NCBI GenBank assembly: GCA_903901045.1
Contig: CAIUPP010000140.1
Coordinates: 1 to 41,144, forward strand
Length of the DNA stretch: 41,144 bases
Reading direction: 5' to 3'
Source of the DNA: an uncultured Planctomycetota bacterium
GTDB lineage: Bacteria; Planctomycetota; Brocadiia; CAIUPP01
The notes beneath the pieces were generated by a model. The model searched no databases and was not told the origin of the DNA. It was given only the letters and a program-made list of their open reading frames with translations. Shown here one piece after another: positions 32,016 through 39,475 of the stretch. A program made the translations under genes and the position numbers. Position 1 is the stretch's first letter; each line of letters opens with the position of its first letter.

Positions 32016-33093
32016 TGGTTCTTTCTGCCATAGTGCGGACGTGAACGTCGCGCTGTGGAAACGGGATCTCGATCTTCTCCTCCCTGAAGCGGCGGTCAAT
32101 CTCCATGTTGACCCGGTCCAGAATCGCCAACTTCTGGCGAAAATCGCCGATCCAGAAGACGAACTGAATCTCAAGCGCGGAATCGCCGAAGCCCGTAAAG
32201 TAGATGACCGGCTCCGGCTCGCGGCAGACCGTCGGTTCCGCTGCCGCAATCTCCATCAGCACCTTCTTGACCCGGACCATATCCGAGCCGTAGGCGACGC
32301 CCAGCTTGTGCGTCACTTTCATCCGGGCGGTCGGGTAGGACTGGTTCACCACCCTGGCCTTGGCCAGCTCCGAATTGGGCACAATGAGCAACGTTTCGTC
32401 TCCCGTGAGAATGCGTGTCGTGCGCAGGCTGATATCCACCACGTCCCCCACCTCGCCGGTGGACAATTCGAGGCGGTCGCCCGGCCGGAAAGTGCGGTCC
32501 GCCATGAGCGCAAAGCCCGCGATGACGTTGGCGACGGTCTCCTGCGCGGCCAGGGCGACGGCCAACGAGGCGATGCCCGCCGTGGCCAGCAAGCCGCTGA
32601 CATTCACGTTGAAATAGCCCAGCAGCATGATCAGGCCGATGCCCAGAATGACGGCTTTCATCACGCGCTCGATGATCGGCGTGAACTGCGCCGGCATCTG
32701 GTGGTTCCCCCCTTTGCGGGAGAAATCGCGCATGTACCATTCGACGCCCGCGCGCGCCACCTCGTAAGCGACCGAGCATCCCAGCAGGACGGCGATCACG
32801 AAGAAGACGCCGTCGGTCCATCGGTCGTACTTGCCGGGGAGTATCTCAAGCAGTTCCAGGCTGCCGACGTAGGTGAGATACAGGGCGCAGACCACGACGC
32901 ACTTGGAAACGACCTTTTCCGTGCGTTCGAGGATCAGCACGTCGAGGGCCGTCGGCGTCCGGCGCGCGATGGGGAGGAAGATGAAACGCCAGATCAGCCG
33001 CACCACCAGCCCCGCCAGAAGCGACAGTGCGATCAGGCCGACGACGATCAGGTAGTTCTGGAGCGTCTTGCCGGGCGTCAGCAACTCCCACAT
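31996..33093 (-). CDS. mscS: MscS-family small-conductance mechanosensitive channel
   Basis: It is an osmotic safety valve of the inner membrane. The product is 365 residues: four membrane helices before the pore helix (TM1 LIVVGLIALSLLAGLVVRLI and further), the pore-lining helix GLLATAGIASLAVALAAQET, then the beta domain with FRPGDRLELSTGEVGDVVDI, the LIVPNSELAKARVVN signature and a C-terminal alpha/beta domain. Longer than E. coli MscS by about 80 residues at the N-terminus. The start has AGGAGGAGAAG upstream. Second gene of the operon MPE-PHP, mscS, ogt. Confidence 0.93.
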   Translation of the reverse strand: MWELLTPGKTLQNYLIVVGLIALSLLAGLVVRLIWRFIFLPIARRTPTALDVLILERTEKVVSKCVVVCALYLTYVGSLELLEILPGKYDRWTDGVFFVIAVLLGCSVAYEVARAGVEWYMRDFSRKGGNHQMPAQFTPIIERVMKAVILGIGLIMLLGYFNVNVSGLLATAGIASLAVALAAQETVANVIAGFALMADRTFRPGDRLELSTGEVGDVVDISLRTTRILTGDETLLIVPNSELAKARVVNQSYPTARMKVTHKLGVAYGSDMVRVKKVLMEIAAAEPTVCREPEPVIYFTGFGDSALEIQFVFWIGDFRQKLAILDRVNMEIDRRFREEKIEIPFPQRDVHVRTMAERTNAQTKS

Positions 33094-33126
33094 ACTCTTC
33101 TCCTCCTGCCGGTCATGCCGGCGGCA

Positions 33127-34602
33127 TCAGGCGGACCGAGGGGCAAAGGGGTCGGCGAGATGATCGAACGGAATGTGCAACGACTCAAGCAGCCGCACGT
33201 GCTGGGTGAAGTCGCTGACCTCCCGGAGCATGTGCGCGTCGCTCCCGAACAGCAACCCCACCCCTTCCTGCGCGCAGAGGCGGTAAAATTCCGGCGCGGG
33301 GGCGTTGTAATGGAAATTGACCTCCGCCAGCACATGGTGGCGCTTCAGCGCGGCGACCACCCGCCGGAAAGCCGCCTCGTCCAGTGGCAGGCGCTTCTGG
33401 TAGGCGTAGCGGAAAGGATGCGCCAGCACGTGAATCCCGCTGGCGATAACGCGCTCGGTCGCCAGCATGAACTCCTCGAGGCTCGGCGTAACCCCCGTGG
33501 GCAGCCAGTGCACAGCCCCCAGCAGCAGGTCCCAGCCCTCGCGGTCCTCCTCCAGGAGCGTCAGCTTCCCCTCCCGGTCCAACTCCGCTTCGAGGCCCAC
33601 GCGCAGGCGGTCGGAGCGGAACCGGGCCATCGCATCGCGGAATGCGCCGATGCGATCGCTCCCCGCCGAGCGCGCGCGCCGAAGGCTTTGCGGATCATCC
33701 ACGTGCCGCTTGTTCCAGAAATCCTCCTCCGACAGGTAGAGCTGGCCCGCATGCTCCACGCAGACGACGCTTTGCGCCCCGAGCAGCGTGGCGCGCTGCA
33801 GCACCGGCTCCGGATGCACATCCACGGCGCAGTAGCCGAAGTGGGTATGGATGTGGCCGTCCACCACGGGAGCGCCCTCGGGGAGGCGGAGTTGGCGGCG
33901 CTCGACGCGTACGCGCCCCTCCTCCACGTGGATGAGGTCGAACCGGTACGGCGCCTTGCACAATGCCCCGGCGGTCACGTAATTCACGCCGTCCTTTGCC
34001 GCCATCTCCAGCCCGTCGTGGTAATGGCCGCTCAGGGAGAGGAGCGCCTTCTTCCGGCGGTAGCTGTCGCGGATCGCCTCCACATTGCGCGGCATGTACG
34101 GGAACTCGTCGCTGGGAACATCCGGGAAGATGGGATTGTGCTGAAGGACGATCAGCGGCTCGGAGAAATCCATGGCGAGAAAGCGCTCGATCTCCTCGCG
34201 CGGGCGTTCCATGCCCTCGTCCGCGGTGAAGGGATCGGCGAAACTGTAGAGCGTATGCCCTTTGATCGAATGCGCCCCCGCGCTGTCGCCGAAAAACGCC
34301 AGCAGCCGCTCGGGGTAGGCGTCATGGTTGCCGGGAACGACGATGATCGGCAGGCTCGTCTCGCGCAGCAGCGCCACAATCGCCGAGAGGTCCGCCTCGG
34401 CCTCGGGGCTGCGGCCGTTCTCAAGCAGGTCGCCGAGAAGGACGATGACGTCCGGGTGGCAGAGCCGCCGCCCTTCTTCCACCGCGCGCCAGATCCACTC
34501 AAGTCCGAATGCCGTGGGAAAACCGAGGCGGGCGTTCGCCGCGTCATCCCGGCTTGCGTAGTGGGCGTCGCTGATCGCCAGGATCGTGAGAGACTCCGAC
34601 AA
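33127..34602 (-). CDS. Fusion of calcineurin-like metallophosphoesterase and PHP-domain phosphoesterase
   Basis: The product is 491 residues from TTG 34602, chosen for AAGGAG six bases upstream; upstream in-frame ATGs overlap the divergent gene's promoter. The N-terminal metallophosphoesterase half shows ISDAHY (Asp12, His14), LLGDLLENG (Asp58), VPGNHDAYPE, LQHNPIF and SGHYHDG. A C-terminal PHP half begins near residue 255: DGHIHTHFGY (H-x-H), GLEAELD, GAVHW, LAHPFRYAY, NFHYNAP and GSDAHMLREV. Both metal sites look intact. Substrates are unknown; PHP enzymes include polymerase-linked nucleases and phosphatases. First gene of the operon with mscS and ogt, possibly hinting at nucleotide or osmotic-stress signalling, which is speculative. 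Confidence 0.85.
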   Translation of the reverse strand: MSESLTILAISDAHYASRDDAANARLGFPTAFGLEWIWRAVEEGRRLCHPDVIVLLGDLLENGRSPEAEADLSAIVALLRETSLPIIVVPGNHDAYPERLLAFFGDSAGAHSIKGHTLYSFADPFTADEGMERPREEIERFLAMDFSEPLIVLQHNPIFPDVPSDEFPYMPRNVEAIRDSYRRKKALLSLSGHYHDGLEMAAKDGVNYVTAGALCKAPYRFDLIHVEEGRVRVERRQLRLPEGAPVVDGHIHTHFGYCAVDVHPEPVLQRATLLGAQSVVCVEHAGQLYLSEEDFWNKRHVDDPQSLRRARSAGSDRIGAFRDAMARFRSDRLRVGLEAELDREGKLTLLEEDREGWDLLLGAVHWLPTGVTPSLEEFMLATERVIASGIHVLAHPFRYAYQKRLPLDEAAFRRVVAALKRHHVLAEVNFHYNAPAPEFYRLCAQEGVGLLFGSDAHMLREVSDFTQHVRLLESLHIPFDHLADPFAPRSA

Positions 34603-34641
34603 CTCAGGCTCCTTCAACAATACGGTTTTCGTCGATGGGCC

Positions 34642-34671
34642 ATGATAGCCGACGATGCCGAGGCAATGCAA
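34642..34671 (-). promoter_or_regulatory. Possible promoter of MPE-PHP operon
   Basis: On the minus strand TTGCAT (34671-34666) and TATCAT (34647-34642) are separated by 18 bases, about 40 bases upstream of the TTG start. Confidence 0.45.
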
Positions 34672-34713
34672 CGCTGACGGCAAGGCCCGCCGCGCGGCCT
34701 CAAAGGGTCGACA

Positions 34714-34743
34714 TTGCGTTCCCGTTCCCGGTTCGATTACCAT
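34714..34743 (+). promoter_or_regulatory. Possible promoter of the HAD phosphatase gene
   Basis: TTGCGT (34714-34719) and TACCAT (34738-34743) are separated by 18 bases, about 45 bases before the ATG at 34790. Moderate consensus match. Confidence 0.4.
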
Positions 34744-34789
34744 ACCGACGCCGGGGGTCAACATGGTTCAGTCCTGGGAGAAGAGCGAA

Positions 34790-35446
34790 ATGTCCTTCCG
34801 CGGCGTGTTATTCGACATGGATGGCGTGCTATGCGACTCGGAGCCGTTCATATACGAGGCGTCGCGCAGGATGTTCGTTGAGAAATACGGGATCAACCCG
34901 ACGGAAGTGGATTTCCACCCGTTCGTCGGCTCGGGGGAAGACCGCTTCATCGGCGGCGTGGCGGAGAAATACGGCATCCGCCTCGACCCGGAACGCGACA
35001 AGGCGCGCACGTACGCGCTCTATCTGCAGGTGATTCGCGGCAAGCTGCGTCCGCTGCCGGGCGTGGTGGATTTCGTCCGCGGTTGCCGCCGGCGGGGACT
35101 GAGGATCGCCGTGGCATCGAGCGCCGACCTGATCAAAGTCACGGGAAACCTCGGGGAGATCGGAATCGCGCCGGAGACCTTCGACGCCGTTCTGACCGGC
35201 AACGATGTCCGGCACAAGAAGCCCGACCCGGAGATTTTTCTGGCCGCGGCGGCTCGGCTGGGTTTGCCTGCGACCGAGTGTCTGGTGATCGAGGATGCCC
35301 CCAACGGCATCCGCGCAGGCAAGACGGCGGGCGCGGCCTGCCTGGGGTTGATGACCAAGTTCGATGCGCCCACGCTGCGCGCCGCCGGCGCCGACTGGAC
35401 CGCGCCCGACCTCGCGCACGTGCCCGGGGATGTCCTGGGGGAGTAA
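34790..35446 (+). CDS. HAD-superfamily hydrolase, beta-phosphoglucomutase/phosphatase-like
   Basis: The product is 218 residues from ATG 34790, with GGGAGAAGAG upstream. The HAD motifs are intact: the nucleophile pair Asp9/Asp11 in VLFDMDGVLCDSEP, motif II Ser in AVASSAD, motif III lysine in RHKKPDPE, motif IV acidic VIEDAPNG. A helical C1 cap lies between motifs I and II (FVGSGEDRF). Substrate is probably a sugar or small phosphate ester; family members vary too much to say more. It is followed after 119 bases by the glycosyltransferase gene. Confidence 0.9.
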   Translation: MSFRGVLFDMDGVLCDSEPFIYEASRRMFVEKYGINPTEVDFHPFVGSGEDRFIGGVAEKYGIRLDPERDKARTYALYLQVIRGKLRPLPGVVDFVRGCRRRGLRIAVASSADLIKVTGNLGEIGIAPETFDAVLTGNDVRHKKPDPEIFLAAAARLGLPATECLVIEDAPNGIRAGKTAGAACLGLMTKFDAPTLRAAGADWTAPDLAHVPGDVLGE

Positions 35447-35507
35447 GCCGGACCGGCGCGGAGGACCTCCCCTGCAAAGAAACGCGGCTCCCTGCGCCGC
35501 AGCGGCT

Positions 35508-35536
35508 TTGCATTGGGAATCCCGGTGGATTACCAT
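35508..35536 (+). promoter_or_regulatory. Possible promoter of the GT2 gene
   Basis: TTGCAT (35508-35513) and TACCAT (35531-35536) are separated by 17 bases, about 30 bases before the ATG at 35566. Confidence 0.45.
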
Positions 35537-35565
35537 ACGGTCAACCATGATTTTGGGGGATTCCT

Positions 35566-36261
35566 ATGACGCCAGGCTTGACGGTCTTCATCCCCGTCTA
35601 CAACGAGGAGCCGATCCTCGCGCAGAACGCGGAGCGCGTGCTGGAGCACCTCGCGCGGCTCGGAGTGCCGCACGAGGTGATTCTGGGGAGCAACGGCTCG
35701 ACGGACCGGACGCCGGAGATCGGCGCGGAGTTGGCGCGGAAGCATGACAATGTGCAGTTCTTCCATGTGCCGGAGCGCGGGCCGGGGCGGGCCTTCGCGC
35801 GCGCGCTGAAGCTGGCGCGTTACGACAAGTTCGTCACGCTCGACGCCGACCTCTCGTTCGACATGGCCTTCGTTCCCGACGCGCTGGCGTCGCTGGAGCA
35901 GAACGACGCCGTGATCGGCTCGAAGGGGCTCGGCACCCAGAAGCGCCCGCTCTTCCGGATCATCGCAAGCGATTCCTTCATCTGGCTGACGAACCTCCTG
36001 CTGCACATGCCGTATCGCGATTACGCGATCGGCGCGAAGGGATACCGCACGGCGGCGATCCTCCCCCACGCGGACAAAGTGGACGTGCATACGTTCTACA
36101 CCCAGGAAATGGTCTACCAGATCCGCCGCGCGGGCGGCCGGATTGCCGAAATTCCCGTCAAGTGCGAGGACCGCAGGCCGAGCCGCTTCAACCTGCTTCA
36201 CGAGGGCTTCTACCGATACGGGAAACTGTTCGGGCTCTGGTTCAGGAGCCTGCGCGATTGA
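35566..36261 (+). CDS. Family 2 glycosyltransferase (dolichol/undecaprenyl-phosphate sugar type)
   Basis: The product is 231 residues, GT-A fold. It shows FIPVYNEEPILAQNAERV at the N-terminus, GSNGSTDRTPEIG, ERGPGRAFARAL and the nucleotide-metal motif LDADLSFD near residue 90, with IGAKGYRT and IPVKCEDRRPSRFN later. It lacks the C-terminal membrane helices of GtrB-type enzymes, so acts at the inner face of the membrane. It likely makes a polyprenyl-phosphate sugar for the membrane enzyme encoded next (15-base gap). GGGGA precedes ATG. Confidence 0.88.
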   Translation: MTPGLTVFIPVYNEEPILAQNAERVLEHLARLGVPHEVILGSNGSTDRTPEIGAELARKHDNVQFFHVPERGPGRAFARALKLARYDKFVTLDADLSFDMAFVPDALASLEQNDAVIGSKGLGTQKRPLFRIIASDSFIWLTNLLLHMPYRDYAIGAKGYRTAAILPHADKVDVHTFYTQEMVYQIRRAGGRIAEIPVKCEDRRPSRFNLLHEGFYRYGKLFGLWFRSLRD

Positions 36262-36275
36262 GTCCCCGCCGAGCC

Positions 36276-39209
36276 ATGCAGAAGTTTCGCCCCCGCCTCA
36301 TTTCCACCGCCCTTCTGCTCATCGCGTCGGGCACGGCGTCTCAGGCCGCTTCCGCCCCCCCGACGGCGCCCCAATTCACTGCCAACGCGTGGCATTGGGC
36401 TTTCTTCATCATGCTGGCCGCCCTGGCGGTCGCCGGGGGAATCGCCGCGCTGAAACAGCCCGCTCGGGCCTGGATGGGGCGGACGATTGCCCGCAAGGGA
36501 GTTCAACTCGCGCTGGAGTTGCTGGCCATCGCGCTGGCGGAATGGTTCATCCTCAGCCACGTCAGCGCCCGCTATCTGCTGACTGACACCGTCACAGCCG
36601 GCGGCGATACGGCGTCGCACTATTACACCGTGGACTACCTGCGCCACGTGCTGCTGCCGGAGTGGAAGATCAGTTCCTGGACACCCTCCAATTACGCCGG
36701 GTTCCCGATTCTGCAATTCTACTTCCCGCTGCCGTTCCTCACGATGTGCCTGCTGAACCTCCTCATTCCGCTCACGGTGGCCTTCAAGCTAGTGACGCTG
36801 CTGGGGACGGTGCTGCTTCCGGTGACGGCCTGGGCCTTCCTGCGGCTGGTGCGCTGCCCCTTCCCCGGGCCCGGGCTGGGCGCGGCGCTCACGATCCCCT
36901 TCCTGTTCAACACCGCGAACAGCATGTGGGGCGGGAATATCCTGAGCACCCTGGCGGGTGAGTTCTCGTACAGCCTGGGCATGTCCCTCGCGCTGCTGAT
37001 GCTCGGGGTGCTCTACCGCGGCTGCACGGAGAACAAGTGGCTGATCCTCAGCGCCCTGATGGTCTTCCTGGTGGGCTTCAGCCACGGCTACGCGCTGCTC
37101 TTCGCCGAGGCGATGTCAGCCTGGTTGCTGCTCACCCCCCGCCATTTCCTGCAGCGCGCGGCGTATCTGGCCAAAGTGTACCTGCTCGCGTTCTGCCTCC
37201 TCGCGTTCTGGCTTCTGCCGCTGCTGGCATACGGGCAGTGGACCACCCCCTACCACGCCCCGTGGCAGATTCAGAAGTTGGAGGAATTGGCGCCGAACGA
37301 GTTGATCCCCTGCATCATGTTCGGCGGAGTCGGCGCGCTCGGACTGGCCGCGCTCGCGTTCCACTGGCGCTCGGAACGGGCGGCCATTGTGCGCCCGCTG
37401 GGGTTCATGCTCTTCGGCCTCTTCGCCGCCGCCGTCCTCTTCGCCGCCGCGCCCGAATTGAAGGTGGTGGACATACGCTACGTCCCCTTCGCCCAGTTGA
37501 TCTTCTGCCTGCTGGCGGCGTTCACGCTGGGGTGGCTCGGGCGCTCACTGGAGCGCCCCGCGCTGGCGACCGCCCTGCTGCTGATCGGCGCAACGGCGGT
37601 CACCGCATGGTGCAGCAACCAGGTGGACCCCGTCCCGGCGTGGACGAAATGGAACTACGAAGGGTTCCAGGCCAAGCCCGCGTGGAAGCAGTTCGCACTC
37701 ATCAACAAATCGCTCAAGGGAACATTCCAGGATCCGCGCGTCGTGTTCGAGCATTCCGAGAGCCACGACGCATTCGGGAGTTCCCGCGCCTTCGAATCCC
37801 TGCCGCTGTTCGCCGGGCGCGCGACGCTGGAGGGGCTGTACATGCAGGCCTCCACGAGCGCCCCCTTCGTGTTCTACATCCAGTCGCAGATATCCGACCA
37901 GAAATCCGAGCCCTTCCCGCAATACTCCTACACCACGATGGACTACCCCAGGGCGCGCAAGCGGCTGGAGGTGTTCAACGTCGGCGAGATGATCCTGCGC
38001 AGCACCGCCGCCAAGACAGCCGCGCGCAACGCAGAGGGGTATCGCCTGATCCAGTCCTTCGGCGAGTACGAGACGTGGCGCGTGACAACCAACCCCGGCC
38101 GGTACGTGGTGCCGCTGGAGAATGAGCCCATCCTTTTCCGCACCGACAATTGGAAGTACACCTCCTATCAGTGGTTCATGGATGACGCGCTGCTCAACCG
38201 GTATCTGGTCTTCCTGAACGACCGCGCTGGGACTCCGCCGAGGAATGCGCACGCCGTTGTAGGGGCGCAGCACTTGTCCGCCGAAGCTCCAGCGAAGGCG
38301 GATGCTGCGCCCTGCCCCACCCCCTTCAAGCTCGCGGCGGATTCGCTTGAAAAACTCCCCACCCTCCCCATCGACACCACCGGCTGCCAGGTGGTCGAAA
38401 CGATTCACAACGAGGAAATCCTCATCCGCACGAACTGGATCGGCAAGCCGCTGCTGGTGAAAATGTCCTATCACCCGAACTGGCGGGTGGAGGGGGCGGA
38501 CGCGATCTACCTGGTCAGCCCCTCCTTCATGCTGATCTACCCCAACCAGGAGCGCGTGCGGCTCTATTACGCGCGCGGAGGCGCGGCGGAGGCGGGGACG
38601 GCGCTGACGGCGCTCGGCATTCTGCTGGTGCTGATCAACCTGCCGCTTCTCAAGGGACGCCGCAGCGCCTGGGGCGCGCTCGCCGGGCGGCTGGGGGTGC
38701 GCGCCGACCTGACGCCTGTCCTGCGATGGGACCCGCCGGACCGTCTGCGTTGGCGAATCCTCTGCGGCCTCGCCGGCGCGGGGGTGCTGGCCATCACGCT
38801 GTTGGCCGCCTATATCTACCTTCACGAGCCGAACCGCATTTTCGACCGCGCCATCGCGCTGAAGGATCAGAAACGCTACGCGGAGTCGCGCGCGAAGTTC
38901 TATCAGGTCCTAGCGCGGGCGCGCGACACGGATATCGGCCGGCAGTCCGCCTATTACATCGCGACGACCTACGACCTTCAGGAGAAAAATCAGGAGGCGA
39001 TAAGCGCCTTCGAGTACCTCCTGCTCCAGTACCCGCACAACCCCACCAGCGCCGAGGCGCAATACCACATCGCCTACTGCTACCTCCGCATGGGGGATGA
39101 AGCCAAAGGGATCGAGCGGATGCGCCTCGTGCGGAAGGATTTCGCCGGGACGGAATGGGCGCGCTATGCGGCGGAGCGGATGAAGGAACATGGGGCGATC
39201 TGGCAATAG
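36276..39209 (+). CDS. Large polytopic membrane protein (GT-C/PTPS-related) with C-terminal TPR repeats
   Basis: The product is about 977 residues from ATG 36276. A signal-like N-terminus is followed by some ten or more membrane helices, a TAGGDTASHYY loop and PSNYAGFPILQFYFPLPF. These resemble the 6-pyruvoyl-tetrahydropterin-synthase-related membrane domain, a GT-C-like arrangement. A periplasmic-type region follows, then another helix (VLAITLLAAYIYLH) and, from about residue 850, tetratricopeptide repeats (YAESRAKFYQVLARA; AISAFEYLLLQYPHNP; AQYHIAYCYLRMGDEAKG). Bases 38262-38312 are a translated REP-like inverted repeat. Just after the GT2 gene, a role in sugar transfer to surface polymers or proteins is probable but not proven. 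Confidence 0.8.
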   Translation: MQKFRPRLISTALLLIASGTASQAASAPPTAPQFTANAWHWAFFIMLAALAVAGGIAALKQPARAWMGRTIARKGVQLALELLAIALAEWFILSHVSARYLLTDTVTAGGDTASHYYTVDYLRHVLLPEWKISSWTPSNYAGFPILQFYFPLPFLTMCLLNLLIPLTVAFKLVTLLGTVLLPVTAWAFLRLVRCPFPGPGLGAALTIPFLFNTANSMWGGNILSTLAGEFSYSLGMSLALLMLGVLYRGCTENKWLILSALMVFLVGFSHGYALLFAEAMSAWLLLTPRHFLQRAAYLAKVYLLAFCLLAFWLLPLLAYGQWTTPYHAPWQIQKLEELAPNELIPCIMFGGVGALGLAALAFHWRSERAAIVRPLGFMLFGLFAAAVLFAAAPELKVVDIRYVPFAQLIFCLLAAFTLGWLGRSLERPALATALLLIGATAVTAWCSNQVDPVPAWTKWNYEGFQAKPAWKQFALINKSLKGTFQDPRVVFEHSESHDAFGSSRAFESLPLFAGRATLEGLYMQASTSAPFVFYIQSQISDQKSEPFPQYSYTTMDYPRARKRLEVFNVGEMILRSTAAKTAARNAEGYRLIQSFGEYETWRVTTNPGRYVVPLENEPILFRTDNWKYTSYQWFMDDALLNRYLVFLNDRAGTPPRNAHAVVGAQHLSAEAPAKADAAPCPTPFKLAADSLEKLPTLPIDTTGCQVVETIHNEEILIRTNWIGKPLLVKMSYHPNWRVEGADAIYLVSPSFMLIYPNQERVRLYYARGGAAEAGTALTALGILLVLINLPLLKGRRSAWGALAGRLGVRADLTPVLRWDPPDRLRWRILCGLAGAGVLAITLLAAYIYLHEPNRIFDRAIALKDQKRYAESRAKFYQVLARARDTDIGRQSAYYIATTYDLQEKNQEAISAFEYLLLQYPHNPTSAEAQYHIAYCYLRMGDEAKGIERMRLVRKDFAGTEWARYAAERMKEHGAIWQ
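38262..38312. repeat. REP-like palindromic repeat inside a coding sequence
   Basis: Outer arms GGGCGCAGCA (38263-38272) and TGCTGCGCCC (38303-38312) are perfect complements; inner arms TCCGCC (38277-38282) and GGCGGA (38297-38302) pair within. It is read in frame as a Val-Gly-Ala-Gln-...-Ala-Ala-Pro stretch of the 977-residue protein. The flank TGTAGG also precedes the 20-bp palindrome at 20410. Confidence 0.7.
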
Positions 39210-39261
39210 GCCGCGGGCAATTGCGAATTGCAAATGACCACCGGTTTGGGGCGAACGTTAG

Positions 39262-39475
39262 AAGCTGTCTTGCGCGGTTGAAATCGTCCTGTTCCGTCTG
39301 TCAGGCCGCGAAGCGGCCGTCGGACTTTAGCCCACGGCGAGCGAAGCGAGTCGTGGGGGATCAAGCTGTTTTTCGGGCGTTAAGAGCCCCCGCAGGGGGC
39401 GACGGAACCTTGGCGGGAGGCTCCATCGCCCCCTGCGGGGGCTCGCAGAGTGATTTCAACAGGGCAAAACAGCGC
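39262..39475. mobile_element. Dispersed element with terminal inverted repeats, complete-looking copy
   Basis: Left end AGCTGTCTTGCGCGGTTGAA (39263-39282) and right end (39452-39473) are inverted copies: 19 of 22 bases pair. Between them are strong stems: GGCCGCGAAGCGGCC, CCCACGGCGAGCGAAGCGAG and its partner, and GCCCCCGCAGGGGGC. No ORF. The right end reaches the stop codon of the SpoIIE-type gene. Most likely a non-autonomous (MITE-like) element or a structured RNA repeat. Confidence 0.75.

Noticed and set aside
31864-34677. Very long open frame on the plus strand opposite mscS and the MPE-PHP gene
   Set aside because: It is antisense to three well-supported genes with full motifs, has a His/Arg/Gln-biased composition typical of GC-rich shadow frames and no recognisable domain.
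34714-34745. GGTTCGATTACC resembling a tRNA T-arm
   Set aside because: No acceptor, D-arm or anticodon stem fits around it, and it coincides with a promoter-like pair.
34603-34764. Upstream ATG start for the MPE-PHP protein
   Set aside because: It would lie in the divergent promoter region and adds a sequence without similarity; TTG 34602 has a proper Shine-Dalgarno.
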